Source: Deltaproteobacteria bacterium (lineage in GTDB: Bacteria; Desulfobacterota; Desulfarculia; Desulfarculales; Desulfarculaceae). From it: a DNA stretch of 64,000 nt. The translations under genes and the position numbers were made by a program. This document shows, piece after piece, positions 50,148-58,126 of this stretch. The notes beneath the pieces are model-generated. The model was not told the origin of the DNA, did no database searches, and was given only the letters and a program-made list of their open reading frames with translations. The stretch covers positions 1 to 64,000 of the forward strand of contig JAHLLK010000002.1 of the NCBI GenBank assembly GCA_020444165.1. Reading direction: 5' to 3'. Each line of letters begins with the position of its first letter. The first letter of the stretch is position 1.

Positions 50148-50232
50148 TGGTGCGAGAGGGGAGACTCGAACTCCCAAGGGTTGCCCCGCTGGATCCTAAG
50201 TCCAGTGCGTCTACCATTTCCGCCACTCTCGC
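50148..50232 (-). tRNA. tRNA-Leu (anticodon TAG)
   Basis: An 85-nt cloverleaf with CCA encoded. The acceptor stem is GCGAGAG/CTCTCGC, the anticodon arm CTGGA-CTTAGGA-TCCAG (anticodon TAG, for CUA), and the T arm contains GTTCGAGTC. A long variable arm, as expected for leucine, gives the extra length. Confidence 0.97.
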
Positions 50233-50250
50233 GTTGTCCTGAGCCCTCCA

Positions 50251-50279
50251 AATCTAAGGCATGCCCGCTTTGCCGTCAA
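50251..50279 (-). promoter_or_regulatory. tRNA-Leu promoter
   Basis: On the minus strand, TTGACG (50274-50279) and TAGATT (50251-50256) are 17 bp apart, ~18 nt before the tRNA 5' end. Confidence 0.65.
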
Positions 50280-50347
50280 CCTCCCCAGGGGCCGCGCAGG
50301 CCTTCCCCCAGGGCGGTTTTCTACCCTCACCGGCCCCTGGGCCCGCC

Positions 50348-50376
50348 TTGACACCATTGCCGGGCTGGGTTAGATT
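50348..50376 (+). promoter_or_regulatory. rph-rdgB promoter
   Basis: TTGACA (50348-50353) and TAGATT (50371-50376) are 17 bp apart. Divergent from the tRNA-Leu promoter and 44 nt before ATG 50420. Confidence 0.7.
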
Positions 50377-50419
50377 AGCCGTCTTGGTTACAAGGCAATA
50401 TTCCGGACGGATTCGCTCT

Positions 50420-51133
50420 ATGCCCAGACCCGACGGCAGATCACCCCGCGCCATGCGGCCGGTGCGCCTGGAGGCGGGGGTCAGCCCCTACGCCGAAGGC
50501 AGCGCCCTGTGCTCCTTCGGCCAGACCCAGGTCCTCTGCACGGCCAGCCTGGAGAGCCGCGTGCCCTCCTTCCTGGAAGGGCGCGGCCAGGGCTGGGTGA
50601 CGGCCGAGTACGCCATGCTGCCCCGGGCCACCCACACCCGCACCAGCCGCGACCACGCCCAGGGCGGCCGGGCCCGTGAGATCAGCCGTCTCATCGGCCG
50701 CAGCCTGCGGGGCGCGGTAGACTTGGCCCGCCTGGAAGGCTACACCGTGCGGGTGGACTGTGACGTGCTGGTGGCCGACGGCGGCACCCGCACCGCGGCC
50801 GTCAGCGGTGGCTATGTGGCCCTGGCCCTGGCTTTGGCCGGCCTGGGGGTGACGCCCTTGTACCAGGTGGCCGCGCTCAGCGTGGGCCGCGTGGGCGGCG
50901 AACTGGCCGTGGACCTTTGCTACCAGGAGGACTCCCAGGCCCAGGTGGACCTCAACCTGGTGCTGGCCCCGCCGGACCGCCTCATCGAGGTGCAGGCCAC
51001 CGCGGAGAAGGGCTACTTCACCCCGGCCCAGTTGGCCGAGATGGTGGCCGCGGCCGGCGAGGCCACCCAGGCCGTTTTCGCGGCCCAAAGCGCCATCCTG
51101 GACCGTGCCTCCCAGGGAGCGGGCAGCAAATGA
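50420..51133 (+). CDS. rph: Ribonuclease PH
   Basis: 237 residues. A 3'-5' phosphorolytic exoribonuclease that trims tRNA 3' ends. The N-terminal MPRPDGRSPRAMRPVRLEAG, SLESRVPSFL, GWVTAEYAMLPRATHTR, GRAREISRLIGRSLRGAV, and DCDVLVADGGTRTAAVSGG are all family hallmarks. LCYQEDSQAQVDLNLV carries the catalytic Asp region. ATG 50420 has GGACGG about ten bases upstream. The stop overlaps the rdgB start by 4 nt. It sits between two tRNA genes, fitting its role. Confidence 0.96.
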   Translation: MPRPDGRSPRAMRPVRLEAGVSPYAEGSALCSFGQTQVLCTASLESRVPSFLEGRGQGWVTAEYAMLPRATHTRTSRDHAQGGRAREISRLIGRSLRGAVDLARLEGYTVRVDCDVLVADGGTRTAAVSGGYVALALALAGLGVTPLYQVAALSVGRVGGELAVDLCYQEDSQAQVDLNLVLAPPDRLIEVQATAEKGYFTPAQLAEMVAAAGEATQAVFAAQSAILDRASQGAGSK

Positions 51134-51756
51134 CCGCCACCTCACCGGCCAACCCCCTGGAGCTGGTCCTGGCCAGCGGCAACGCCGGCAAACGCCGCGA
51201 GATCGAGGCCATCTGCGCGCCCCTGGGCATCGTGGTCCGCACCGCGGCGGAGCTGGGCTTTACCGAGGATATCCCTGAGACCGGTGATACCTTTGAGGAG
51301 AACGCCCGCCTGAAGGCCTGCGCCGTGGCCCAGGCCCTGGGCCGGCCGGCCCTGGCCGACGACTCCGGCTTGGTGGTGGCCGCCCTGGGAGGACGCCCCG
51401 GGGTGTACAGCGCGCGTTATGCCGGCCGGTCGCACGACGACTTGGCCAACAACCGCAAGCTGCGGCAGGAAATGGCCGAAGTGCCGGACGGCAGCCGCCA
51501 GGCGGCCTTTGTCTGCGTCATGTGCTGCTGCCGGCGCGGGGGCCTGGTCTTGCAGGCGCGGGGGACCCTGGAGGGCGTCATCGCCCGTGAGCCGGCTGGC
51601 GAGAACGGCTTCGGCTATGATCCCTTGTTCTTCCTGCCCGAGCGCGGCCTGACCGTGGCCCAACTTCCGGCCGGCGAAAAGAACCAGATCAGCCACCGGG
51701 CCCGGGCTTTGGCCGCTCTGGCCCCCCAGCTAGCGGATTTCCTCCAACGGGACTGA
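51130..51756 (+). CDS. rdgB: XTP/dITP pyrophosphatase
   Basis: 208 residues of HAM1/RdgB type, removing deaminated purine nucleotides (ITP, dITP, XTP) from the pool. The signature: LVLASGNAGKRREI, DTFEENARLKA, ALADDSGLVV.ALGG.PGVYSARYAG, GRGTLEG-like TLEGVI, and GENGFGYDPLFFLPE with SHRARAL at the end. ATG 51130 overlaps rph's stop (ATGA), a common bacterial pairing. Length is normal and all nucleotide-binding residues are present. Confidence 0.96.
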   Translation: MTATSPANPLELVLASGNAGKRREIEAICAPLGIVVRTAAELGFTEDIPETGDTFEENARLKACAVAQALGRPALADDSGLVVAALGGRPGVYSARYAGRSHDDLANNRKLRQEMAEVPDGSRQAAFVCVMCCCRRGGLVLQARGTLEGVIAREPAGENGFGYDPLFFLPERGLTVAQLPAGEKNQISHRARALAALAPQLADFLQRD

Positions 51757-51789
51757 GAGCGGGAGCCCGGCGGCGAACCAAAAAAATTT

Positions 51790-51866
51790 CGGGGCGTAGC
51801 GCAGCCTGGCAGCGCACCTGCCTTGGGCGCAGGGGGTCGGCGGTTCAAATCCGCCCGCCCCGACCA
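51790..51866 (+). tRNA. tRNA-Pro (anticodon TGG)
   Basis: 77 nt with encoded CCA. Acceptor CGGGGCG/CGCCCCG, anticodon arm CCTGC-CTTGGGC-GCAGG (anticodon TGG, for CCA), T arm GGCGG-TTCAAAT-CCGCC. It lies 33 nt after rdgB and is probably on the same transcript. Confidence 0.97.
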
Positions 51867-51876
51867 TTACCAAAGT

Positions 51877-51910
51877 CGAGGGGTTGTGGAAGGTGTTCCA
51901 CAACCCCTCG
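51877..51910 (+). terminator. Hairpin after tRNA-Pro
   Basis: A 15-bp perfect stem cgaggggttgtggaa/ttccacaacccctcg with a 4-nt loop, 10 nt after the tRNA. No T-run, but position and strength suggest transcript end or processing. Confidence 0.6.
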
Positions 51911-52150
51911 GCCGCGTCGTCGCGGCTGGCGTAACGTGTCGGGCGAGGCCCACCTCCGCCCCAACCTTGTCCGCTCCCGAAGCAGGATTGCTTTTCAAGA
52001 CCACCGCTTCGGGCCGCGTGCCGCGGCTGGGCCGCGTCGCCGCGGCTGGCGTAACGTGTCGGGCGAGGTTGCCCTTCGCACGCCGTCTCGGGCGCTCCCG
52101 AACCGGACTAGACTCCCGAACGCAACGGTCAGGCGTCGGGCGCTCCCCGG
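51911..52150. repeat. GC-rich dispersed repeat, cluster 5
   Basis: Two units with gtcgcggctggcgtaacgtgtcgggcgagg-type text near 51920 and 52035, separated by cttttcaagaccaccgcttc. Ends at the stop codon of the HD gene (52151). Confidence 0.7.
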
Positions 52151-52771
52151 CTATTTCTTCTTTTCCTTCCCCACCGGCGGCAGGTGGGCCAAAAATACCT
52201 TCACCATCTCGGGGTCCAGGATCACCCCGGCGTCCTCGGCGATGACCTCCCGGGCCTCGCGGTCACTCAGGGGTGGCGTGGTGTCATAACCCCTGAGGAG
52301 CGTCTGGTACTCGTGGGCCACGGTCACCAGCCGGGCCAGGGGAGGGATGTCCTCGCCCGCCAGCCCATCCGGGAAGCCGTTGCCGTTGAAGTTCTCGTGG
52401 TGGTGGCGCACCGCCGGCAGGATCTCCTGCAGGCAGCCCACCCGGTGCAGCAGGCGCTCGCCCAGGCTGGGGTGCTTGGTGGCCATGTCCACCCGCGGCG
52501 GGGTCTCGCCTTTCCAGTTGGCGATGTTGCTGGGGGCCATGAGATGGCCCACGTCGTGGAACAGCCCGGCCAGATAGGCCACCTTGGCCTGGTCCTCGTC
52601 CCAGCCCAGGGCTACGGCGAAGCCCTCGCAGGTGCGGGCCAACTCGCGGCTGTGCTCCAGGAGCGCCGGGCACAGAATCTCGTACATGTTGAATAAAAGA
52701 GCGATGGTGTCGTGCAGGGCCGGTTCCTGGGCAAACTTGGCGCGCACGCCGCCGGACGGTTGTGGTTCCAT
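52151..52771 (-). CDS. HD-domain protein (HD-GYP variant)
   Basis: 206 residues. A single HD domain with YLAGLFHDVGHLMAP (HD present, the usual following Lys replaced by His), KHPSLGERLLHRVG, and VRHHHENFNGNGFPDGL, an HHE..NGxGFP variant of the GYP motif. Such proteins are either cyclic-di-GMP phosphodiesterases or signal-responsive relatives. A Lys-rich tail (VGKEKKK) ends it. ATG 52771 is preceded by GGGAGCAGC. No sensory domain is attached, so it may partner with another protein. Independent transcript with promoter at 52868-52896. Confidence 0.87.
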   Translation of the reverse strand: MEPQPSGGVRAKFAQEPALHDTIALLFNMYEILCPALLEHSRELARTCEGFAVALGWDEDQAKVAYLAGLFHDVGHLMAPSNIANWKGETPPRVDMATKHPSLGERLLHRVGCLQEILPAVRHHHENFNGNGFPDGLAGEDIPPLARLVTVAHEYQTLLRGYDTTPPLSDREAREVIAEDAGVILDPEMVKVFLAHLPPVGKEKKK

Positions 52772-52867
52772 GTTGCTGCTCCCTTGTTGTCGCGGTCCCG
52801 CCGGCAGCCCCCCCGCCGCTTGGCTTCCCCCCGCCGCCAGGAACAGAGATACCGGCCCTCTCAGGCA

Positions 52868-52896
52868 ATGTAACTCAAACAATTTCCCTTGGTCAA
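52868..52896 (-). promoter_or_regulatory. Promoter of the HD-domain gene
   Basis: On the minus strand, TTGACC (52891-52896) and TTACAT (52868-52873) are 17 bp apart. The divergent GMC gene side of this 280-bp gap shows ttatat at 52961 but no paired -35. Confidence 0.4.
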
Positions 52897-53051
52897 TTGG
52901 GTGTTGCAGGGGCAGGAGGGTCCGGCTCCCGGCTTTGGCCGCCCGGGGGGCCGCGGGGCGTTATATGATGGAAGTGGCGAGGAGGCCAGGGAGGTGGCGG
53001 CCGCCGCCGGAAGGGAGGGCCCATGTTGTTTTGCCAGGTCGGTCACCGGCC

Positions 53052-54359
53052 ATGAGCCGCGCTCTCGTGCAAGCCGACGTGGCCGTGGCCGGCTCGGGGC
53101 CGGGCGGGGCCACGGTGGCCCGGGCCCTGGCCCAGGCCGGCCGTAAGGTGGTGTTGCTGGAAAAGGGCCGCTGGCACCGCTGGGTGGGCAACCACGCCGC
53201 GGTGCTGGGCTATGCCGACCGCCTGGGCCTGGCCCGCACCGTGGAGGGCATCGGCGTGGTGCGCGGGCTCACGGCGGGCGGTTCCACCATCCTCTATTGC
53301 GGTGCGGCCACTCCCCCGCCGGAGTGGTTCAAAACCGCCCACGGCCTCGACCTGGAGCCCTACCTGACCGAAACCCTGGCCGAGCTGCACCTGGAGCCCT
53401 TGCCGGACGAGGTGGTTGGGGCAGCCGCGCTCCGCCTCTTGGAGGCGGGCGACGCCCTGGGCCACGGCTTCCAGAAGCTGTTGAAATTCATCGACCCCCG
53501 GGTGTGCCGCGCGCGCTGCGGCGGCACCTGCATGCTGGGCTGCCCCCACGGGGCCAAGTGGACGGCCCGGGCCTACCTGGGCGATGTGCTGGCGGCCGGC
53601 GGCGAGGTGCTCACCCGGGCCACGGTGGAGCGGGTGCTGGTGGAGGACGGCCGGGCCGCTGGCCTGGTGGCCCGGACGCCCCGGGGGAGCCTGGAAGTGC
53701 GGGCCGACACGGTGATCCTGGCGGCCGGCGGCCTGGGCACCCCGGTGATCCTGCAAAACTCCGGCCTGGACGAGGCCGGGCGCGGCCTGTGCCTGGACCC
53801 CCTGGTGTTCGTTTCCGGGGTGTCCCGTCACCAGGGCACCGCCCTGGGCCCGCCCATGAGCGTGGGCACCTACAAGTATATGGAGGAGGGGGTGCTCCTC
53901 TCGGACCTGGTGGACCCCTGGGGGATGTGGCTGATGAACGTGGCCCGCCACAACCCCGGCCGGCTGGGCGATTTCCCGGCCTACCGCCGCCAGCTTGGCC
54001 TCATGGTCAAGGTGGCCGACGCCCGGGAGGGGAGCATCGACCAAAGGGGGCGCATCTCCAAACCCCTCACCACCGAGGACCGCGCCCGCCTGGCCCGCGG
54101 GGTGGAGATGAGCAAACAGATACTCCTCAAGGCCGGCTGCCGGTCGGAGACGATCATCGTGGGGCCGGTGCGCGGGGCCCATCCCATGAGCACCGCGCCC
54201 CTGGGCCAGGTGGTGGACGAGAACCTGCAAACTCGCCTCCCCGGGCTATACGTGTCCGACGCCTCGGTCATGCCGCGGTCCTTGGGGAGGCCGGTGGTGC
54301 TGACCTTGATTTGTTTGGGGAAAAGGTTGGGAAAGCATTTGGTGGGGCAGGCTGCTTAA
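53052..54359 (+). CDS. GMC-family FAD oxidoreductase with four-cysteine cluster
   Basis: 435 residues. The FAD-binding N-terminus is ADVAVAGSGPGGATVARALA with LLEKGRW. The substrate region has GLTAGGSTILYCGAA. Four Cys at CX3CX3CX3C spacing lie in PRVCRARCGGTCMLGCPHGAKWT; similar clusters mark long-chain alcohol oxidase-type GMC proteins and may bind iron-sulfur or a metal. VILAAGGLGTPVILQNSG and a late GLYVSDASVMP..LGRPVVLTLI match the family C-terminus, with HPMSTAPLG around the catalytic His. The electron acceptor cannot be told. ATG 53052; single gene with AT-rich DNA downstream. Confidence 0.87.
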   Translation: MSRALVQADVAVAGSGPGGATVARALAQAGRKVVLLEKGRWHRWVGNHAAVLGYADRLGLARTVEGIGVVRGLTAGGSTILYCGAATPPPEWFKTAHGLDLEPYLTETLAELHLEPLPDEVVGAAALRLLEAGDALGHGFQKLLKFIDPRVCRARCGGTCMLGCPHGAKWTARAYLGDVLAAGGEVLTRATVERVLVEDGRAAGLVARTPRGSLEVRADTVILAAGGLGTPVILQNSGLDEAGRGLCLDPLVFVSGVSRHQGTALGPPMSVGTYKYMEEGVLLSDLVDPWGMWLMNVARHNPGRLGDFPAYRRQLGLMVKVADAREGSIDQRGRISKPLTTEDRARLARGVEMSKQILLKAGCRSETIIVGPVRGAHPMSTAPLGQVVDENLQTRLPGLYVSDASVMPRSLGRPVVLTLICLGKRLGKHLVGQAA

Positions 54360-54400
54360 ATAATCCGTTACTTTTCAAGAATATCGGGCAGAGAACAGGT

Positions 54401-54883
54401 ATGGAATTATCAGGGTGGATTGGTACAGTGGTGGCAATTTGCGGCGCAATTTTCACTTATGGCCAGATCAAACTTCGCCAACAGGAAGTCCAATTTCAAT
54501 TGTATGAAAAGCGGATGGATGTTTACATATTAGTTTATGATTTCATCCTTAGAATACGTGGGATAGGTGGCGTTGATACTATCAACGATATATACGATTT
54601 TCGACACGAACTACGCAAGGGTAAATTACTTTTCCCGAAAAAAATACGAAATGATATCGAGATGATTGAAAAGAAAGCTTTCAGGATTTGGTCTGCGAAC
54701 GAGGATCTAAAAAGCCCTTCTGAAGGAGAGAAAAGAGAAAAGCAAGTCGCTGAGCGTCGGGCGATATTTGACGAGATAGATGTAATGGGTAAGATGTTGA
54801 TAGAGGATATGGAAAAAGAAATAAGTCCAACGGACATAGTATTTATGAAGCTATTGCCTCGATTGGCTTGGTGGAAAAAATAA
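54401..54883 (+). CDS. Small membrane-anchored helical protein in AT-rich patch
   Basis: 160 residues. An N-terminal span (WIGTVVAICGAIFTYGQ) leads into a cytoplasmic helical region rich in Lys, Glu and Arg (KRMDVYILVYDFILRIRG, EKREKQVAERRAIFDEI). Its base composition and codon use (many ATA, AGA, TTA) differ sharply from neighbours, a sign of recent transfer. Similar anchored helical hypotheticals recur in accessory regions of many bacteria, but no function is known. ATG 54401 has only a weak AACAGGT upstream. Downstream DNA to 55040 is also AT-rich. Confidence 0.7.
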   Translation: MELSGWIGTVVAICGAIFTYGQIKLRQQEVQFQLYEKRMDVYILVYDFILRIRGIGGVDTINDIYDFRHELRKGKLLFPKKIRNDIEMIEKKAFRIWSANEDLKSPSEGEKREKQVAERRAIFDEIDVMGKMLIEDMEKEISPTDIVFMKLLPRLAWWKK

Positions 54884-54917
54884 AAGACCTGTTCCTCAAA
54901 TAGCAAATGAACCCTTG

Positions 54918-55240
54918 CTACGTCAAACACAAAACATCTTCGGGAAACGAGGTTGAATGATTTTGTTTAAGTAAGAGGTGTAACCAGTTTGCAAACCCTT
55001 GCTCCTCCTTCTTTCCAAACACTTCTGGATAGAATTTCTTCATGCAGTCCGGGCAAATGCCATGATTGACATCACCTCCGGGAAGCTGGCGGGGAAGGCG
55101 GTGATTTCGGGCCACTGGCCGGCGTCGTCCCGGGTGCGCTCCCCCGCCTGGGCCTCGGGGCTCTGGTTGCCGCGGAAGGGTTTACGGCAGGCCAGGCAGA
55201 GCATGCGGGTGAGCCGGGGGGCCTGGAGCGGGTACCGCAC
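54918..55240 (-). pseudogene. Frameshifted zinc-ribbon protein remnant
   Basis: Two overlapping minus-strand frames together resemble the small C-x2-C...HGICPDC protein seen as a stand-alone or sensor-attached zinc ribbon. The upstream frame (from ATG 55204) gives LCLACRKPFRG and RDDAGQWPEITAF; the downstream frame gives VNHGICPDCMKKFYPEVFG. In intact members these pieces are continuous. The frame changes within about 55060-55085. No single frame has both halves. The remaining gap (54884-55282) shows no other gene. Confidence 0.55.
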
Positions 55241-55282
55241 TCCTAAACCACGGCAACCTGCTGGCCTCGTCTCCTCTCCACT

Positions 55283-56188
55283 TTACACCAAAGTCACCAC
55301 GAACTTCTCGAACAACTTCTCGTCAATCTTACCCGCCCGCACGTCCTGCTTGATCAGGCTCATCGCGGTGAAGGGGTCCATGGCGTCGCGGTAGGGCCGG
55401 GTGTCGGCGGTGATGGCCTCGTAGCAGTCCACCAGCCCGATGAGCTTGCTGGTCATCGGGATATCGCTGATGCCGTGGGGGTAGCCGGAGCCGTCCACCC
55501 TTTCGTGGTGTTGCAGGGCGGCCAGGGCCACCCGGCCCGGCACCTTGTCGTTCTTCTTGAGGAGGTTGTAGCCCTTCACGGCGTGGGAGCGCATCTGGGC
55601 GAACTCCTCCTCGGTCAGGCGGCGGGCCGCGGTGAGGATCTCGGCTGGCACCTGGGTCTTGCCCACGTCGTGCAACAGGGCGGCCAGGCCCAGGTCCTGG
55701 GTCCGGGGCAGGGGCAACTTGTGGTATAGGGCGAAGTTCAGGGCGAGCACCATCACGTTCACCGCGTGCAGCGCCGTGGTGTAGTCGGTGAAGGTCATGG
55801 AGGCCATGCTCCGCAGCACCGCGGCCTGGTCCATGTACGCGTGGATCACGGTGGAGACCGCCTCCGCGGTGGTTTCCACCAGGTTCACCGTGGGGTCTTG
55901 CAGGCTCTCGCCCACCAGGTTCACCAGGGTGTTCTTCACCGCCGGGGTGTCGTGGGACTTGATCTGGTCCTTGAGGCGCTGGTTCAGGCCGGTCTGGATC
56001 TCGGCCAGGGCCGTCGTCTTCTCCTCGGGCAGGATATGGAGGCGGGGCGGGAGGTTCTCCAAGGCCACGCCCATCTCGTGCAGGGTGCGGCCCCCGGGCT
56101 TGTAGAGCTTTTGTTCCCCGGTGTCGGTGGTTTGATAAAGCGAAGTTCTCTTCAGAAAGACCAGATTTGCCCGGCTGGTGCGGAACAT
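55283..56188 (-). CDS. HD-GYP domain protein, paralogue of 47451-48452
   Basis: 301 residues with the same layout as the 47.5-kb protein: a helical N-terminal half starting with the same Y...T/P-LY pattern (KRTSLYQTTDTGEQKLYKPG), then HD-GYP. This copy keeps the canonical motif LLHDVGKTQVP, with Lys, plus RSHAVKGYNLL and HHERVDGSGYPHG, and ends KLFEKFVVTLV. It is therefore the better candidate for active cyclic-di-GMP hydrolysis. ATG 56188 has CGGAG nine bases upstream; the longer frame to 56269 has no ribosome site. Confidence 0.92.
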   Translation of the reverse strand: MFRTSRANLVFLKRTSLYQTTDTGEQKLYKPGGRTLHEMGVALENLPPRLHILPEEKTTALAEIQTGLNQRLKDQIKSHDTPAVKNTLVNLVGESLQDPTVNLVETTAEAVSTVIHAYMDQAAVLRSMASMTFTDYTTALHAVNVMVLALNFALYHKLPLPRTQDLGLAALLHDVGKTQVPAEILTAARRLTEEEFAQMRSHAVKGYNLLKKNDKVPGRVALAALQHHERVDGSGYPHGISDIPMTSKLIGLVDCYEAITADTRPYRDAMDPFTAMSLIKQDVRAGKIDEKLFEKFVVTLV

Positions 56189-56440
56189 GGATGTCACTCC
56201 GGAGAGCGGTAATCCATCCACCGGGGGGCGGCCAGGGGAAGCGAAGCTTCTCGCTGCCGGGGAGGGCAACCGTGGCAGGCTGTGCTTTTCAAAGATGTGC
56301 TACCTGTCCGGAGGGAGGTCGGATCAGGTTTGGTTACTGAAAAATTACGCTCAAGTCACCCAATCGTCAACTTGGAAAGACCCGGTGGCCTTCAGCCGGC
56401 TATTATGGGGGATATCGTCGGGGGCCATAGGGAGAAGACC

Positions 56441-56881
56441 ATGCCGCGCCACGCCGTTGTCGTGCCTGCCTTTCTGCTGGTGAGCTGCCTTCTGGCCGCC
56501 TGCGCCGGTGGGATGATCGCCAACCAGGGTTATCACGAGCGCGACCTCTACCAGGGGGGACGCCCTCTTGCCGAGGTGTTCGAGGCCACCCGCCAAGGCC
56601 TGGCCGAGGTGGGAGTGGTGGGCCGCAGCGAGCCGGCGCTGGGGCTGGTGGAAGGCTGGATCGCGCCGTATCAGGTGCGGGCCACGATCACCCCGGGCTC
56701 CAAATTTGAAAAGTTGGTGGTGGAAGACGACGCCAAAGGCATGTGGAAACGGACCGCCGGCCCGGGGCAATGGCGGCTGGTCTGGCATGGCCGGGAGTAC
56801 CAACGGCCCGGCGCCGAGAGCCTGGAGGAAGCCATGGACGAATGGCGCGACGCCATCATGCGGAACCTACCCTCCCAGTAG
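56441..56881 (+). CDS. Predicted lipoprotein
   Basis: 146 residues. The signal sequence HAVVVPAFLLVSCLLAAC ends in an LAAC lipobox, so the protein should be lipid-modified and anchored in the outer or inner membrane. The mature part is small and acidic with no recognised domain (NQGYHERDLYQGG, EVFEATRQGLAEVG), of the general type of short envelope lipoproteins. ATG 56441 has GGGAGA seven bases upstream. The 252-nt leader 56189-56440 has tattat at 56400 but no clear -35. Divergent from the HD-GYP gene. Confidence 0.75.
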   Translation: MPRHAVVVPAFLLVSCLLAACAGGMIANQGYHERDLYQGGRPLAEVFEATRQGLAEVGVVGRSEPALGLVEGWIAPYQVRATITPGSKFEKLVVEDDAKGMWKRTAGPGQWRLVWHGREYQRPGAESLEEAMDEWRDAIMRNLPSQ

Positions 56882-56907
56882 GCCCGGCCGCTCCCGGGCG
56901 GGGAAGC

Positions 56908-57783
56908 TCAGCGCCGCCGCCAGTCGCCGGACTTGATGGCCGGCTTCAGGGGCCGCTCGCAGAGGCAATAGGTCCAGGCCAACAACTCCCCGCCCCGGGG
57001 CGCCAACTCCACCTCCCTGAGCTCGCGGCGATAGAAATTGTCCGGCTGGTCCCAGCCGTAAAAGCCTTCCAGCACATCCAGCTTCACCAGGATTTCGTCC
57101 AGGTCGTCCACCTCCCAGAGCTGACCCCAGACCCAGCCATCCTTTTCGGGCCAATACCCCGGAAACGCGCCGAAATCATAAAGGAGGCCCGGCAGGCGGG
57201 CCTCCTGGGGCGGGGCAATGTGACGGTCGGCGGTGATGAAGTGATGGTTGCGTTGGCCCTCCAACAGGGTGCCATAGACGAAGATGCGGGGGATGAGATA
57301 GGGGGGGGTATGGCCCTTGGCCACGGCCACGACCACTTGGTCTTCCAGGCCGTGCTCGGCCAAGCCCTCCCGCACCACTTGGAGGTAATGCTTGGAAGGG
57401 GGCACCACCTTTTCGCTGCGGGCGACGGGGTTGGAGCGGTAGGTCACGGCGGGGATCAGGCCCTGACCCGGCACGATGACCTGGACCTCCATCCGTTCGT
57501 AGAGCCGGGGCGTGCCCTCTTTCTGATCCAGGGCCAGCCAGCCTTCCGGTTCCATCTCAAAGAGAACCCCGGGCACGGCCTGACCCAGGCGAGGCTGCAC
57601 GTCCAACACGCCCCCCCGCCGGGAGCGCGAGTAGATATCGAACACCGACTCATGGTCCGGCAGATAGGCGTTGGCCAGTTTGGCTTTGAGAGGGTAGGGG
57701 CGTCCGTGCTCCCGGCACCAGCGGCGGAGGTCGCGCTGGAGCAAATTGGAGCCGTAGGCGAAATATGGCAGGCGGGTGGGCAC
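56908..57783 (-). CDS. Tandem gamma-glutamylcyclotransferase-like protein
   Basis: 291 residues holding two GGCT/AIG2-fold domains. The first (~5-150) begins YFAYGSNLLQRDL and has LALDQKEGTP with the catalytic Glu. The second (~165-285) begins IFVYGTLLEGQRNHHF and has VKLDVLEGFYG with its Glu. Single-domain members form 5-oxoproline from gamma-glutamyl peptides or act as small-molecule cyclotransferases. Both active-site Glu and both YG(S/T)L loops are kept, so both halves may work. The start near 57783 has no strong ribosome site. Single gene. Confidence 0.85.
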   Translation of the reverse strand: MPTRLPYFAYGSNLLQRDLRRWCREHGRPYPLKAKLANAYLPDHESVFDIYSRSRRGGVLDVQPRLGQAVPGVLFEMEPEGWLALDQKEGTPRLYERMEVQVIVPGQGLIPAVTYRSNPVARSEKVVPPSKHYLQVVREGLAEHGLEDQVVVAVAKGHTPPYLIPRIFVYGTLLEGQRNHHFITADRHIAPPQEARLPGLLYDFGAFPGYWPEKDGWVWGQLWEVDDLDEILVKLDVLEGFYGWDQPDNFYRRELREVELAPRGGELLAWTYCLCERPLKPAIKSGDWRRR

Positions 57784-58126
57784 GTTTCACCTGGCCAACG
57801 ATGAATTGGAGCAAGGCTTTGGGCTTATTCGTACCACGAACCGACCGGGGTTGGAAGCTGCTGATAAACCAAATACTACCGCCAAGGCGTGGCTAAGCCC
57901 AGTCAGCGCTGCAACCGGAGCGGCGCCCGAGGACCAAGCATCTAAATTTGTTCGGCTTGTGAGAGAGGCCGGCCGCCCGCCCTGCCGCGCCGCCTTTGTC
58001 GGCCCCGCGGCATTTTTTTTTGACTCGGGCCGCCATAGCTATAAGCCATTTTATCTATGTGTTTTCTATATATTAGCGAACTGGAGCGGATTGGGCTCCT
58101 CCTGGGGGAGGGCCTCCGGAGCGGGG
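57784..58126. other. Intergenic region between GGCT and TetR genes
   Basis: No gene seen. The right part (about 58010-58085) is AT-rich, including catttttttttgactc and tatatatta. On the minus strand this is downstream of tetR and upstream of the GGCT gene. No well-spaced promoter pair was convincing. Confidence 0.4.

Noticed and set aside
56189..56440. Cyclic-di-GMP riboswitch ahead of the lipoprotein
   Set aside because: Looked for the conserved GEMM core because HD-GYP genes are near; the required conserved stretches are absent.
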